Shown piece by piece: positions 42,482 to 54,831 of a stretch of DNA of 64,000 bases (position 1 is its first letter; each line of letters begins with the position of its first letter). This stretch comes from Marsupella aquatica (Eukaryota; Marchantiophyta), in the NCBI GenBank assembly GCA_973895155.1, contig OZ316896.1, positions 6,510,001-6,574,000 on the forward strand, written 5' to 3'. The translations under genes were made by a program, and so were the position numbers. The notes beneath the pieces are model-generated. The model saw nothing but the letters and a program-made list of their open reading frames with translations. It searched no databases and had not been told where the DNA came from.

Positions 42482-45400
42482 CTACTTGTGATGCAATTGC
42501 AAAACCTGCAATACGTCACGGTGTCTAGAGAAACTTTCCAAAGGAATCACTTTGGTAAATGCGTCAGCCGGGTTGAGTTTACCATCAATCTTGACTAGCT
42601 CAAACAAATTATCAGACACAGCCTGCCTGATAAAATGGTACCTGACATCAATGTGCTTCACTCTGCTGTCCATCACCTGGTTCACAGCAAGGTGGAGTGC
42701 ACTTTGACTATCACAATGGAGCTTCACATTCCCCTGTGGCAATCCCATTTCAGTGATAAGTCTATCCAACCAAATCGCTTCCTTTGCTGCTTCCGCAGCT
42801 GCAACATACTCCACTTCTGTAGTAGACTGAGCAATACACTTCTGCAAAATAGACCTCCAACTTATGCATCCACCGCCAAGTGTGAACACGTATCCTGTTG
42901 TTGATCTCCTTCGGTCCAAATCTTGTCCATAGTCAGAATCAACATAGCCAATCAATGATTTAGCATTCTTTGCATTCGCATCAAATAAAAGACGATGATC
43001 CACGGTACCCTTCAAGTACCTGATAATCCACTTCATTGCTTCCTAGTGTACCTTCCCTGGATTCGACATGTACTTGCTCACCTTGCCCATAGCCATGGCA
43101 AGATCAGGTCTAGTGCAAGTCATCAAATACATGAGACTCCCCACTGCCTTGTCATACGGAACCTTTGACATCAACCCCTTCTCTGTGTCATCCGTAGGAT
43201 AGAACGCTGATGATAACTTGAAGTGTGGAGCCAACGTGGTACTTACTGGCTTGCTATTCCCCATGTTGAACCTTGCAATTACCTTCCTCGCATAACTGCT
43301 CTGCGTCAACCATAGCTTGCCAGCCTCCAAGTCCCTAGTGATCTCCATACCCAAAATCCTCTTAGCTGGCCCTAAGTCCTTCATCTTAAACTCTGCACTA
43401 AGCAGTGCCTTGAGCTTAACAATCTCAGACCTATTCTTGGCTGCAATTAGCATATCATCCACATAAAGTACTAAAACAATGAACCCAAAGACAACATTCT
43501 TTACCGGTTTCAAATACACACAAGGGTCAAATACACTTCTGTGAAAACCTTGTGACCAAATCCAATTGTCAAACCGCTTGTTCCACTGTCTTGGTGACTG
43601 CTTCAACCCATACAAGGATTTCAGCAATCTGCAAACCAATTCCTCCTGTCCTCTCTTCACAAAACCTAGCGGTTGTCTCATGAAGATCACCTCTTCCAAT
43701 GTGTCATAGAGGAAAGCTGTGACAACATCCATCTGATCTAGCAATAGACCAAACATTACAACAAGTACACACAATAGTCGTATTGTAGAGTACTTAGCAA
43801 CTGGTGAGAAAACCTCATTGTAATCCACACCTTTCTCTTGTGTGAATCCCTTTGCTACCAACCTAGCCTTGTAGACCTTCGATCCACCTCCTATGGAATT
43901 ATCTTTCAGCTTGTAAATCCACTTGCTGTCCACCACTTGCTGACCCTTAGGAAGCTTAACAAGCTCCCAAGTTTTGTTGTCCTTTAGTGACTGCATCTCC
44001 GTTTGCATTGCTGCAGTCCACTTCTGCTTCTCCTTTGAAGCACTTGCCTCATGAAATGAAGAAGGTTCCCCTTCTTCCAAAATTAACGCATCACCTTCAT
44101 CATCACCTGCAAAATCATCCTCTTGCAGTTGAGATGAATCAACCCACTGTCCATACCTTGGTGGAGCGCGTACAGTGCGACCAGATGTTCTTCTAGCCGA
44201 TGACTCTGGTTGATCTGCGTGTGCTGGTACAATTTGAAGCTCAACAGCATCCACTTGCTGCTCACCAGCATCCACTTGCTGCTCACCAGCATCAACAAAC
44301 TCCTCTGGTTCCTCTGGCACAGGAACCAGCTCCATAATTAGAGCAACTCCTTCTCTCCGATCATGCACCTCATAACCAATCTCCCCCTCAACGAGATCCG
44401 GGATAGGATATTTTCCTTTGTCAGTACGGGAGACCTGAGTATTCTCCCCCTCCTTCAATAATCTGGATTCATTGAAGGAAACATCCCTACTGACAACGAG
44501 ATTACAGGCAATAGGATCCCATAGCCTATAGGCTTTCACACCACTCTGGTACCCAAGAAAAATATATTTCTTGGAGGTAGGATCCAACTTGGTCCTATTC
44601 TGCTTCGGTGTGAGAGCATATGCATCACTTCCAAAAACTACCAAGCCATGATAGTCTGCTTGCCGCTTATAGCGCATCTCAAACGGCGTTTTGAAATTGA
44701 TAGCACTAGAAGGAGAAAGATTTACCAAATAAGTTGCGGTATTGACATCTTCTGCCCAAAATTCTTGTGGTAAACCTGATTGGCTCAACATACTCCGTGA
44801 CCGCTCCAACAGTATCCGATTGAGCCTCTCAGCGACATCATTCTGCTGCGGAGTATAAACTGTGGTGAGATGGCGAGTTATCCCCTGTTCTGAACAGTAC
44901 TCTTCAAATTCCATTGAGGTGTACTCCCCGCCGTTGTCTGACCTCAGACTCTTCACCCTTGTATCCAAACACTTGATCGTGTTTCCAGTCTGATTCTCCA
45001 CCTAGGCCTTCCACTTCTTAAAAATGGACAAGACATCAGACTTATGCGTCATGAAATAAATCCACACAAATCTTGAGTAATCATCAATAAATGATACATA
45101 GTACAACTTTCCAGAGTGTGAGGGAGTCGAGGATGGACCCCACACGTCACTATGTATGTACTCAAGAACCGCTTTGGAACGATGAGTTCCAACACCAAAA
45201 GCACGACGATGCTGCTTTCCAAGAATGCAATGCTCACAAAACTCTAATTTACAAGATTGCAAATCAAAAATGAGTCCATTCTTCCATAAGATAGCCAAAC
45301 CCTTCTCACTCATGTGGCCTAGCCGTGAATGCCACAGTTGAGTCATCTCCTCGTGAGACTTGGTTACATTGGCCTCTCCACATACAGTATTGCCCTGTAA

Positions 45401-45580
45401 CACATACAAATTCTTTTGTCTACTCCCCTTCAAAATCACTGTCTCTCCCGACCTGACTTGAAGTTCACCATCAATAACGCTCCATTGATGACCATTTGAA
45501 TCCAACACACCGAGTGAAATTAGATTCTTATGCATGCCAGGTACATACTTGACTCCGGACACTGCGCATAGCGCCATCAA
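42482..45580 (-). pseudogene. Element A pol: integrase, reverse transcriptase, RNase H; broken by stops
   Basis: One continuous frame, with TAG stops at 45002 and 43043. The N-terminal part has the GAG-pre-integrase zinc motif (WHSRLGHMSEKG ... CEHCILGKQHR). The integrase core follows: IHSDVWGP, LRSDNGGEY and NDVAERLNR give the D, D and E of the catalytic triad. RT has KWIYKLKDN, ARLVAKGFTQEKGVDYNEVF, QMDVVTAFLY and the active site VLYVDDMLI. RNase H has YVDSDYGQDLDRRRSTTGYV, EVEYVAAAEAAKEAIWL and LHCDSQSALHLA, and ends near KHIDVRYHFIRQAV. All catalytic motifs persist, as expected of a young copy. The stops look like single transitions. Confidence 0.92.
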
Positions 45581-45773
45581 ACATTTGAATCTTCACAGAC
45601 CCAATTCCCTCAATTTGACAGGAGTGATCATTTCCCATCAGAACTGAACCGTTTGAAACAGAGTAAGAACTGAAAAACTCACGAATGTAACAAATATGAA
45701 AAGAGCAAGCACAATCAAGAATCCACACATCATTTGCTCTCCTAGATGACGTGCACAGGGCATACCCCCGGCT
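45581..45773 (-). pseudogene. Element A protease region
   Basis: The frame after the gag stop reads WILDCACSFHICY, where an aspartic protease would have D-S/T-G or D-S-A; here Cys replaces Ser. Then FFSSYSVSNGSVLMGNDHSC and IEGIGSVKIQMFDGA. A frame change near 45565 separates it from integrase. Confidence 0.8.
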
Positions 45774-46814
45774 TCATAAAACATACTCATCATTGAGTAA
45801 ATCAGCTTCTCCATCAGCCCTAGCCACATTTGCCGATGAAGTTTCCGCTGCCTTTCCCTTATAGTCTCGCTTGAAGTGTCCAACTTGGTTGCACTTCCAA
45901 CATGTCATCTGCCTCCTCTGAGGGGATTTACCCTTGGACTTAGATCTGGATTTAGATCTAAACTGGGTTCTACGGTCCCCAGTTGGTCGTTGCATACTCC
46001 TCCCACGGTTAACATTGAGGGCAGCACCAGATGATGAAGGCTGTGACGTGATGTGCATCTTCTGCTGAAGATCATCACTAAGCAGAGAACTTACCACGTC
46101 ATTGTATGAAATGGTATTCCTATCACGATGCAACAACACTCGTGATAGGGACTGGTAAGATGGAGGCAATGAACTAAGAAGCTGCAGAGCCTTCGTCTCA
46201 TCATTCAAAGTCTCCCCAAGGTTTTCCAAGTCAACGACCATGTCGTTGAAAGCATCCACATGGTCTTGCAACTTCGTACCAGATTTCTTCATCCTAAAAC
46301 TCATCAGTTTGTAGGAAGTGTAGAGCCGGTTCGACAACTCCTTGCGGTGATACTTGCTCTGCAATTCCGCAAACAAGGACATGCAATCCTTATGTGCACC
46401 CAACTGCTTGATGATGGGAGGCATGAGATAGAGTGTAACACACCACACTCCCTGCTCCTGCATGCGGTCCCATTGTTTCTCATCAACATCGTCTTCACGA
46501 GGGCTCAGCAGTTGGCCCATCCCTGACGCATAGAGCACTCCCTTCACCTGCTTCTCCCATAGCAAGTAGTCAGAGCGCCCATCATACTTTGTCACTTCAT
46601 ACTTGGGTCCCCCAAGCTTGAAAGTCCCCATCTTCTTCTTTGGCACTACCGTGAGCTCCGGTAGTAGTACTGCTTCCTCCACCACACGCCGGACCGGTGA
46701 TGGTATCGGTGTCACCTGCTCTTCCTCCTACTCCTCTCTCTGCCCCTGAAACCTCCGTGGTGATCCTCGTGCTTCAAGTTCCACGTCTTCGAAAAACTCC
46801 TCCGAATCACTCAT
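45774..46814 (-). pseudogene. Element A gag (capsid/nucleocapsid)
   Basis: The probable start is ATG at 46812-46814 (MSDSEEFFEDVELEARGSP), with an in-frame TAG at 46728-46730. The remaining 313 codons are open to TGA at 45774. The UBN2-type gag core is visible (YDGRSDYLLWEKQVKGVLY, YKLMSFRMKKSGTKLQDHVD, ALQLLSSLPPSYQ). The zinc knuckle reads CWKCNQVGHFKRDY: the fourth ligand, normally Cys, is Tyr. A basic RSKSRSKSKGKS stretch precedes it. Confidence 0.88.
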
Positions 46815-47315
46815 ATGAGAAAATCACAAAAAATGTTGTTTTTCACAACTTCTCAAAAAACTCGAAACTCAACACCGCCGCGTAGCCCACAAAGCTAGGA
46901 GTCCAATACTTGTCAACAACGAATGTTGATCAATTGCACTTGGTGCCGTCACCAAGTCCAACAAGGTAATTGATTTTGCTTAGCCTTCCTCTTTGCATCA
47001 AAGAGCCAATCCCGGACTCAAAACAATCGTCTTGCCTCAATCTCTCCTTTGAGTCAAAACACTTGACGCTTCTCCTTCCGAGTCGATTGCCAACTTTCTT
47101 CACAAAATCCAGAACGACGAAAACTTAGATCTCTCTGCACCACGAGCTCCGTTCAGCGATTTCTTCACACCGTTAAAAAGCTCTTGCCCTGATCTATCCG
47201 TTGAGCCCATAAACTCCAAGTTCCATGCGACGGAACTCCGGGAAATCCACCGACACTCAACGCTGGAAAAACCGTCATGAAATCCCGTCACGAACACACG
47301 TCACCTCCCAAGCAT

Positions 47316-47327
47316 GCTCTGATACCA
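47316..47327 (-). other. Primer binding site of element A (tRNA-iMet)
   Basis: The minus strand reads TGGTATCAGAGC, complementary to the 3' end of plant initiator-Met tRNA, two bases inside the 5' LTR. Confidence 0.95.
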
Positions 47328-47329
47328 AT

Positions 47330-47714
47330 TGTTGAGCATAGACGACGATCGCAACGGCAAGCCCATGAACCATCCAACGCACAATAGTCGACACAAGAGA
47401 TACGTGGTTCACCTCCTTGAGGCTACGTCCACGGGAACACACAAGAGAGCTTTACTGAACTCTAAGTCCGTCGGCTATACCGAGTCTCCACAGTGTAAGC
47501 TCTCCCTATCTCTCAAGTGGCTCCATAACAATGAGCCTTGGTTTTACCTCTCCAAGCACACATGCCTCTTATGATATAGTGTGCAACTTAGTTGTACCTA
47601 ACCACATAGTTGTACCTAATCACGTAGTTGTACCTAACCACATAGTTGTACCTAATCACGTTATTGTACCAACCACGTCATACCTAACCTAGATGTAAGA
47701 GTAAATACCCAACA
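47330..47714 (-). repeat. 5' LTR of element A (385 bp)
   Basis: Same length and repeat-unit number as the left LTR. Differences seen include C/T in the AAGYCCGTCGG stretch, G/A in CACGTTRTTG, and two in the final CCTARCCTAGAYG. Confidence 0.95.
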
Positions 47715-48293
47715 AATTCAAGAACTCGAGTCAATTCCTAACAATCTCCACCTTAACTCCAATTCACACAACGAGTCAGGTGATCGATATACAATATGTA
47801 ACTAAGTAATATATCTACATAGTCTCTGGTTGGGCCCTAACATTAACTATATCCACACAATGACTAAAAATTGGTAGGTAAAATGTTAGTAAGCATGCCT
47901 GTTGCATTCTCCCTCTGAAGCCACCTTCTCTAGCAACATCTGCTTTGTCTCAATCACATAACGCATGAAGTGATAATAAATGTCAATGTGCTTTGTCATA
48001 GCATGGAACACAGGGTTCTTAGCCAAATGCAAAGCACTTTAACTGTCATACAGCAATATTGGTATTTTAGGTGAAAGACCCAACCTCCGTTGCCAAATCA
48101 GCTCCTTGGTTGCCTTACAAGCTGCCATGTACTCACCCTCAATAGTAGACAATGCAACACGGGATTGAGTTGCTAACTTCCAGCTGATACAACTTCTACC
48201 CAACATAAACACATAGCATGTAGTAAACTTCCTGTTATCCATGTTACCAGCATAATCTGAATCTATAAAACCTTCCAACTCTAATGTGGAGTC

Positions 48294-48588
48294 CTCGGGG
48301 GTCTCACTATATGGAGACCTCCCCATCACCTGTGACGTTTTTAGGCCTTGGACACCCTAAAATGCAAGAAAAAGATTTATTTTTGACCCCTATAAAGTTG
48401 AATATTCTTGGAATATTCCAAAATTTTGATTAAAAAAACCCTAATGTTCTAATAAGTCTCAAAATTGGATTTAAATGACCCTATTGTTCTTCTACAAAAA
48501 TTCTTAAGTTTTCCCTTCAAACCAATAAAACAACCCTATACTTCGCCTCACGTGATGTGATGTTTTTTGTGGAAGTGAAACACCCAAG
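48294..48588. mobile_element. CTCGGGGG-ended TIR element, copy 1 (295 bp)
   Basis: Ends CTCGGGGGTCTCACT and (inverted) CTTGGGTGTTTCACT. Flanks GTGGAGTC and GTAGAGTC form an 8-bp duplication with one mismatch. It interrupts the RNase H frame of element B; coding on each side resumes as if uninterrupted (DGKTDST / STLELEGFIDSDYAG). No coding capacity. Confidence 0.9.
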
Positions 48589-48968
48589 GTAGAGTCTGTT
48601 TTACCATCAAATAGAACCCCACAATCTAAGGTACTGCAAAATCCACTTCACTGCTTCCCAGTGAAGTTTACCAGGGTTTGCCTTAAATATGCTCAAAATG
48701 ATTATAGCATGGGCAATGCCAGGTTTAGTGCATGTCATCACATACATCATCGCTAGTCTATTACTCTCACTAGAAAGGCAATCATTCTTTGAGAGTTTGA
48801 AGTGAGAAGCCAATGGACCAATGGAGTACCAACTGGTTTTGCATTCTCCATTGATTTCCATACTTGGCAAGTACCTTCTCCAAGTACTGCCTCTAAGACA
48901 GCCATAATTATCTTTGCTCCCTATCACAATGAATCTTCATCCCTAGAATCTTCTTGGCCTGACCCAAG

Positions 48969-49302
48969 CTCGGGGGGGTCACTATATCGAGGGCCATACA
49001 TCACGTGCGATATTTTAGGGTTTGACCCCCCTAACTTATAAGTGAAAAATAATTTTTTGCAAAGCCCTTTCGTTCTTTAAATTTTGTCATTTTTTATTAT
49101 AAAACCCCTAAAAACTTTAAAGAAAGTATTTTTTGCAATTAAATAGGCCTATGTGTTCTTTAAAGTTGACCAGTCAATAAAACATGCCCTATGTGTTCTT
49201 CCACCAAACTTTGGAAGTCTTCCGCCACACCCATTTAAATGGGCCTATACTTTATCGCACGTGATGTGCCACTTCCGTGGAAGTGACCCCCCCCCCCCCG
49301 AG
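48969..49302. mobile_element. CTCGGGGG-ended TIR element, copy 2 (334 bp)
   Basis: Ends CTCGGGGGGGTCACT and, inverted, a run of C/G ending in CGAG. Perfect 8-bp flanking duplication GACCCAAG (48961-48968, 49303-49310). The interior is more diverged than copies 1 and 3. It lies within B reverse-transcriptase sequence. Confidence 0.92.
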
Positions 49303-50130
49303 GACCCAAGTCCTTCATTGAAAACTCCTACTCAACATTGCTTTCAGATGGGCAACATCATACTTATTCTAGGATTTATTCTCAACCAGGACTGGCATGT
49401 CATTCATGTATAGTGTTATAATAACAGAATGTAACCAAAGCGCCGTGAGTAATTCTTCACCACTACATGTAAATACAACAATCATGTTCACTCCACGTGA
49501 ACTCTTGAGACAATATGAAGGAATCAAAATATTTATTCTGTTGTCTGGGACTCTACTTCAATTTGTATAACGAGCGCAAGTGCTGACACGCCAAATGTTT
49601 GTTCTTCTCATCAATAAAACCTGGAGGCTGAGTTAATATAAATCTCTACATCAAGTAATCCATGCAAGAAAGCAATAATTACATCCATCTTATCTAATTC
49701 AAAATCATAGAATATCACAATCGCAAGTAAAACACGGATAGTAGTGAGTTTGACAACTGGTGACAAAATAGAAAATCTTCGTGTAGTCCAACCCTTCTTC
49801 TAGGTGTACCATTTGGCTACAAGATGTGCCTAGCTTGTAAGTGTCATCCTGCTTCTTCTTGTACAACCATCTACACAGAAGTTATGTTTTTCTGTGAAAC
49901 ATGTTAGTTAAGCGCCAAGTTGAATTCTTCTTCAAAGAATTCATCTCCTTCACAATTGCCTCCATCCACTTATCCTTCTTTAGAGAGGCCGTAGCTTCTT
50001 CATAGCTAGAGGGGTCTCCATCTTTAGTGAGCAAAATAACATCAAGATCATTGTAAGTTGCACTCAAACACATGAACACAAGGATCTTCAAAACCAAATC
50101 TATCAAGGGGTTAGCCAAATTGGCCCTTGT

Positions 50131-51239
50131 AGAGTGCCTTAGTTTAGGAACTATAGCTTAGTCTACTTGTCATGCACATACACATCGCTACACAACATAC
50201 ATTGCTTGTCACACACAAGATAATGGAATAGAAGTGAAACTCATGAAAAGGTCAGTGTCCTTAAGAGCCTCTATCAAATCAGCTACGGTTTTTTTTACAC
50301 TCTTTGGCTTAATTTGTAGGAGTGCAATCCCACTGTGGGATTTTTTTGGGTGTACCCTAGTTTGGCAAAATTGCTACGCTTGTACCTACATGGACCCCAT
50401 GACTGCTTGTACTTGCATCATGCAGAAATGCTAGATGCTGGATGTGCAGCTCCATGTCTTTCACCTCAAGCCACACTCGCATTTTAGGACATTTCTACAG
50501 TACTTTTTGGATTGTGAGTAGTTGTTGGACTTCATCTATGAAAAGGCTGAATTCCCTTGGTTGTACATCCAAGAGCACAGTTGCCTAATCCTAGTTTAGG
50601 GCTTTGAGTGGAGGGGTTCCACCATTGACAACATCAATGAGAATTAGTTGAAATCAGTATTTTGGCTCCTTAGGGGCAGAATGCCCACATTTTTTACCAA
50701 ACTCAAGGGATTTCTTTCAGGCTTGCCAGGCTCAACGGGCTGAATATGTGAACTTCCTTGGAAAGGATTTCTTGCACAATAATTCCTTGCCCAGACTAGC
50801 GAAGGAGGAAAGGACTCGCTTTTGCCTGCAAGTCTTGCATCCTCCACCCACTGAAAGGGAATCCAACTCCCCCATCGCCTGGAATGCCACCATGACACAG
50901 ACATTTCAAGCCCATAGCTATCTAAAAGGCAGAATTTCATAAACACATTTTCTATCGCAAGATTTGATTCAAAGACTTCCTTACAAATTTGAGTAATCGG
51001 CCAACAAAGTGTTACAGGTCGATGCACAAACAGTCGTTGTTGAAGCTCCATTGACGTAAGTCCTTGCTCACCAAGCTAACCTCGTGCTGTGCCCAATGTA
51101 CTTTGAAAATTTGATATTCTTTGTCGTGTGGGTTTTTTGCGCTAAACCCCTAAGCTGAAACTCCAAAACCCTTTACCTCGATTATGCGTAGTTGAGCACC
51201 TTGTTGCGATCTGTCCGTTGCGATCTGTTGTTGCGATCT
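50131..51239. other. No gene recognised
   Basis: Short frames without domains. By position it may contain missing parts of B or of the D/E element, but nothing can be aligned by eye. Confidence 0.45.
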
Positions 51240-51997
51240 GTCCGTTGAGCCATAACATTGCCAAGCGGGATAATGAAAAAAGTGCACTTCAGCCAAGGCT
51301 ATTCCTCCATAGCCATGAAAAAACCAGAAATAACTCTATCACTCGTATTGTCACACTCGATTCATCCTTGGCAACGGGCTTGGCAACAATTGAAACTAGA
51401 TATCAAAACTTCCAATTTTGCCCAATCTATGATTTGAGGTATAGCATACAACACCTCACGCATTGCAAAGCTCACACCATCGAGAGAATGATCTCTGGTC
51501 CCTCCTTCAAAAAAACCGTCAAAGATATCGTCAAACACAAATCTTTTTACACAAAAAATCCAAAATGATGCAAACTTCAATTCCTCAGCACCACAAACTT
51601 TGTTCAAGGATTTTTTTGCACCGTCAAAAAGCCCTTGCCCCAATCTATCCGTTTAGCCCAACACCCAATTTAACTCCGTGAAATTCATTGACACTAAATG
51701 CTAGAAAACCATCACAAACACGTCACCTCCCAACCTGGCTAGCTAATACTGGTCAATTGTTAAACTATGACATCCTTCTCAACGATAAGATCGTGACTCA
51801 TTCCATGCACACGTTAGTCAACACAATCAAATACGTGGTTCACCTCTTCACCAAGGCTACATCCACACAAACTCTCTGTCTCTCAAGTGACTTTGTTACA
51901 ATGAGAAAACATATCATCCTAGTGGCCTACTCTAGCCCTGGTATTTTCAAAGTCACACATAACTAACCTAAAGCCACGGAACTTGACTACCTTAACA
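51240..51997 (-). mobile_element. Copia element E: decayed A-like 5' leader and LTR
   Basis: The leader parallels that of element A (CTTGCCCCAATCTATCCGTT against CTTGCCCTGATCTATCCGTT; CACGTCACCTCCCAA is identical). It ends in a damaged primer site. An LTR-like unit, 51758-51997, begins TGTTAAAC, contains ATACGTGGTTCACCTCTTCA and ends CTTAACA. It may be the 5' end of the same insertion as D, now split by B and A, but the two LTRs are too diverged and their flanks do not match, so this is not shown. Confidence 0.65.
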
Positions 51998-54831
51998 CTT
52001 AACTCCGGCGTCGCTGACTCCAACACTGAGCTCCTCTATGGTCCAAGCCCAAAATGACCATTCAGGGAGGATTTAGCATGGGGAGACTTGTGAGCAATGG
52101 GCGTTGTGCTGGCAAAGGTAAGGCACTAAGCTGGCGATGCACACTAAGGACTTAGACTAGTCGAGGGCTCGTCGGGTCATGGGAAAGGGCTGGACTCAAG
52201 GTTGACCGTCTGGACCCCTGGACAGAACTTGAGTTTTGAGAGCTTGAGTGAGAGCTCCTCTTGGGCCCAAGGCTAATGGAATTTACTTCATGCACAACGG
52301 ACGCTTGGGGCACGAGATACGACCCGACCCAAGTTTGGCCACTTGGGGACCCCAAGCAATAACGGTTTCTGAGAGCCTAGGCATGAGCACTGGGTTGGCT
52401 CGATCACAATGGGCTAAGGTACTTCGCCTACGAACGCCTAACTATAAAGTTATGGGCAAAGCCAATTTGTTGGCGTGCCCAAACATGCGGGTTGGGGTCC
52501 AGGTGGGGGGGCCAAAATTTGGGGACCAAAGTATTTTTTGGGGTGACAGGTGTCCAGAAGCATATATGAGGGGAGACTTTGTGTCTCCCGGGGGGCTACA
52601 AAGTTGTGAGTCGCGGCAGTCGCGACACCAAGGGGAAATGTCAAACAAAAAATGGCAATATCTTCCCAGCGGAAAGTCCATTGGAGAACTTATTGACTGC
52701 ATTGGAAAGTTCTCAAGGAGGACTAATCCTTGTGAGCTCATCTGGGTCTGGGGATGCCATGGATTTTCAAGGTTTGTAGGGGCTATCTCGCTCATTTGCC
52801 AAATCCTGCCAAAATAGCAACCAAGCCGCATTCCATTTCCCAAGGGAGCTTGCGTTGGGGCACTTGAAGCGGAGTGAAGAACTTGGCCCCTAGGCTATCA
52901 ATTGAGCAAGAACCATGAGTTTGTTGTTAGAGTCGAGTCATTCTGGTCCCGATGTTTTAGGACAAGCTTTAGGATAAGCTACGCTATTTGAGCCATGAGG
53001 ATGTCCTTGGGGCAGGGCAGTCAATTGGTGATGGATAGATACAAGGGGGAGCCCAGGCTGCACCCAAGGACATTCTAGATGATTCATGGGTGTTGGCTCT
53101 AGCTCCGACTTATGGCAAAGGGAGAACCTATCGCTAACCTACTTACCAATGTCTGTTGAGCTTGAGTTAGGATGCTAGACTTGGGAGATCTAGATCCTTT
53201 TGGGGTTACTTATCGGAGTGTTTGGTTGCTTGTGCAAACAGCAAGGACTGCTTAGCAACGGTCATGTTAGAGAGTAAGTGCAACTTTGTATGGGAGTGGC
53301 CGTCGGGCCAGGGTGCAAGGGGCATCAGGTTGCTTCCTCAAGGAGTTCTGTGGAGGTGTTCGGGCACCAAGCCAGGGCACTTAGGCATGGGTCCTGGGAC
53401 TGGTGAGGCCGATGGGTGGCAAGGTCCACCACTCCGAATGTCAACTAAGTTTCTAACTATGGTCAACCTAGTTGCCATAACCTATGACTCACAAGACTAA
53501 AAGCAATACTTAACAGGACTGGTCGGAGGCTTCACACAAAGCGCAAATGAGAAAAATGACTAGTAAATAGAAAATGTTGAAATCTTAAATAGGCGTTGCT
53601 GCACTAGCACTAGTCCAAACATGATCATGTTTGGACTCATTTTGAAGCTCTTGATGAGCCCCATGCATACCGAGGTTCCGTATTTGAGTTCAAGTCTGTA
53701 TCAAACAACATCATGACAAGGAATTTAATGCTAGTAAAATAACAATCTAGGAGTAGGGATGGTGGGATGGCCCTAAGAAGGAAGGGCAAACCCACCTTTG
53801 TGTGTCCTCTTTCACCCTTTACAAGTTCTCCCATTTTTTGGCTTTCCTTCCCTTCACACTTTGTGGGGCTCCCACATTTTCCCTTCCCCACACCATGGAA
53901 GGGGTCCCCACACTTCCGTCTTCCCTTTTTTTTCACTTGTGGGGTTCTCACCCTGTCTTTGTTGTGCTTGCTTCCAATGATTGTACGGACCTTGGTCGTA
54001 CAAATATCAATTTTCAACTGGCTTAGAATGATCTTATTAGGAGCTTGTTACAAAGAGCTCGCTGAGCTGAATCCAACAAGGTGTGACATAGCCAAAACAA
54101 AACTAAGGTGGTAAAGATATAGTAAATTGCGTTTTGATGATAATAATTTTTTGACTTTGGAGCCGTACGGATGTCTGTACAATAGGGATTGGGGGTCCTA
54201 GTTTTTCCCAAAGGTGGAGGAAACAACGACAAAGGTTGGTATCCTTGCTTTGGGAGAAGCCGGGGCCCCCTTGTGTTGTACAGACAAAACAGAGAGGGGC
54301 GATGCCCTGATTGCCGTAAAACTTAAACGGCCGTATCTCGGCCATTTGACCTATGCTTTGTGAACCATTTTCAGGGTTGCAATCAGGATGAGCAAGGCTA
54401 CCCAAATATTTTTTCAGAAGTGGATTTTGAGAAAATTTTAGTTTCAACAATTGTTGAGGCTCCCTCCTTTTATGACAGATTGGTGGTGAACACCAAGAGG
54501 ATTGAAGTCGGTAGGTATGGTAGATAGATATAGTATGAAGTTGTGATCTCAAGTGAGTCCCTATTTAGTGGAGTGGTAGTGGACACCGTTGAAGGCACCG
54601 ATGGTCTCCCTTAGGATAGGCTAGGGTGGGTGATACATGTGTGTGCTGCATGTTTTAGGTTAGGTTTGTGATGTAGCAACACCACTAGGATGGCGGTGGC
54701 AGTTATCACATTCTATGGTGTGCTTTGGTTTTGAGTATTTAGGGGCAGCCCCCGGTAGGTGCAAGGGGAAAACTCACTCTAGAAATTTTAGAAGTAAGGA
54801 TCACACAAGATAGAAGTAGTAGCACTATGTC
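51998..54831. other. No gene recognised
   Basis: Higher-GC sequence with overlapping 60-190-codon frames on both strands (for example 52248-52817 plus), none with known motifs. Composition suggests LTR-element leader or spacer debris. The 53.8-53.95 kb stretch is pyrimidine-rich with repeated CACACTT/CCCACATTTTCCC motifs. Confidence 0.45.

Larger units (their letters stand above)
41907..47714 (-). mobile_element. Copia element A: full-length, recently inserted, coding minus
   Basis: Two 385-bp LTRs (41907-42291 and 47330-47714) frame gag, protease, integrase, RT and RNase H in Copia order on the minus strand. The LTRs differ at only about four positions. The primer site at 47316-47327 is TGGTATCAGAGC on the minus strand (initiator Met tRNA). 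The polypurine tract AAGGGGAAGAT abuts the left LTR. Flanks are AATTA and AATTC, a probable 5-bp target duplication with one mismatch. Internal stops at 46728, 45774, 45002 and 43043 and one frame change near 45565 mean this copy cannot encode a full polyprotein by itself. Confidence 0.95.
47715..50130 (-). mobile_element. Copia element B: LTR remainder and decayed RNase H/RT
   Basis: 47715-47743 finishes the B LTR with TCCTAACA. Next comes a polypurine tract (minus: AAGGTGGAGAT). RNase H at 48039-48270 reads GFIDSDYAGNMDNRKFTTCY, SRVALSTIEGEYMAACKATK and KELIWQRRLG. RT C-terminal pieces are at 48607-48927 (LMYVMTCTKPGIAHA-like and WILQYLR). The RT N-terminus is at 49882-50118 (KKDKWMEAIVKEMNSLKKN). 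The sequence differs clearly from A and D, so B is a separate family. Two CTCGGGGG-type elements are inserted in it. No integrase, gag or 5' LTR was found, so it is truncated at its 5' end. Confidence 0.8.
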
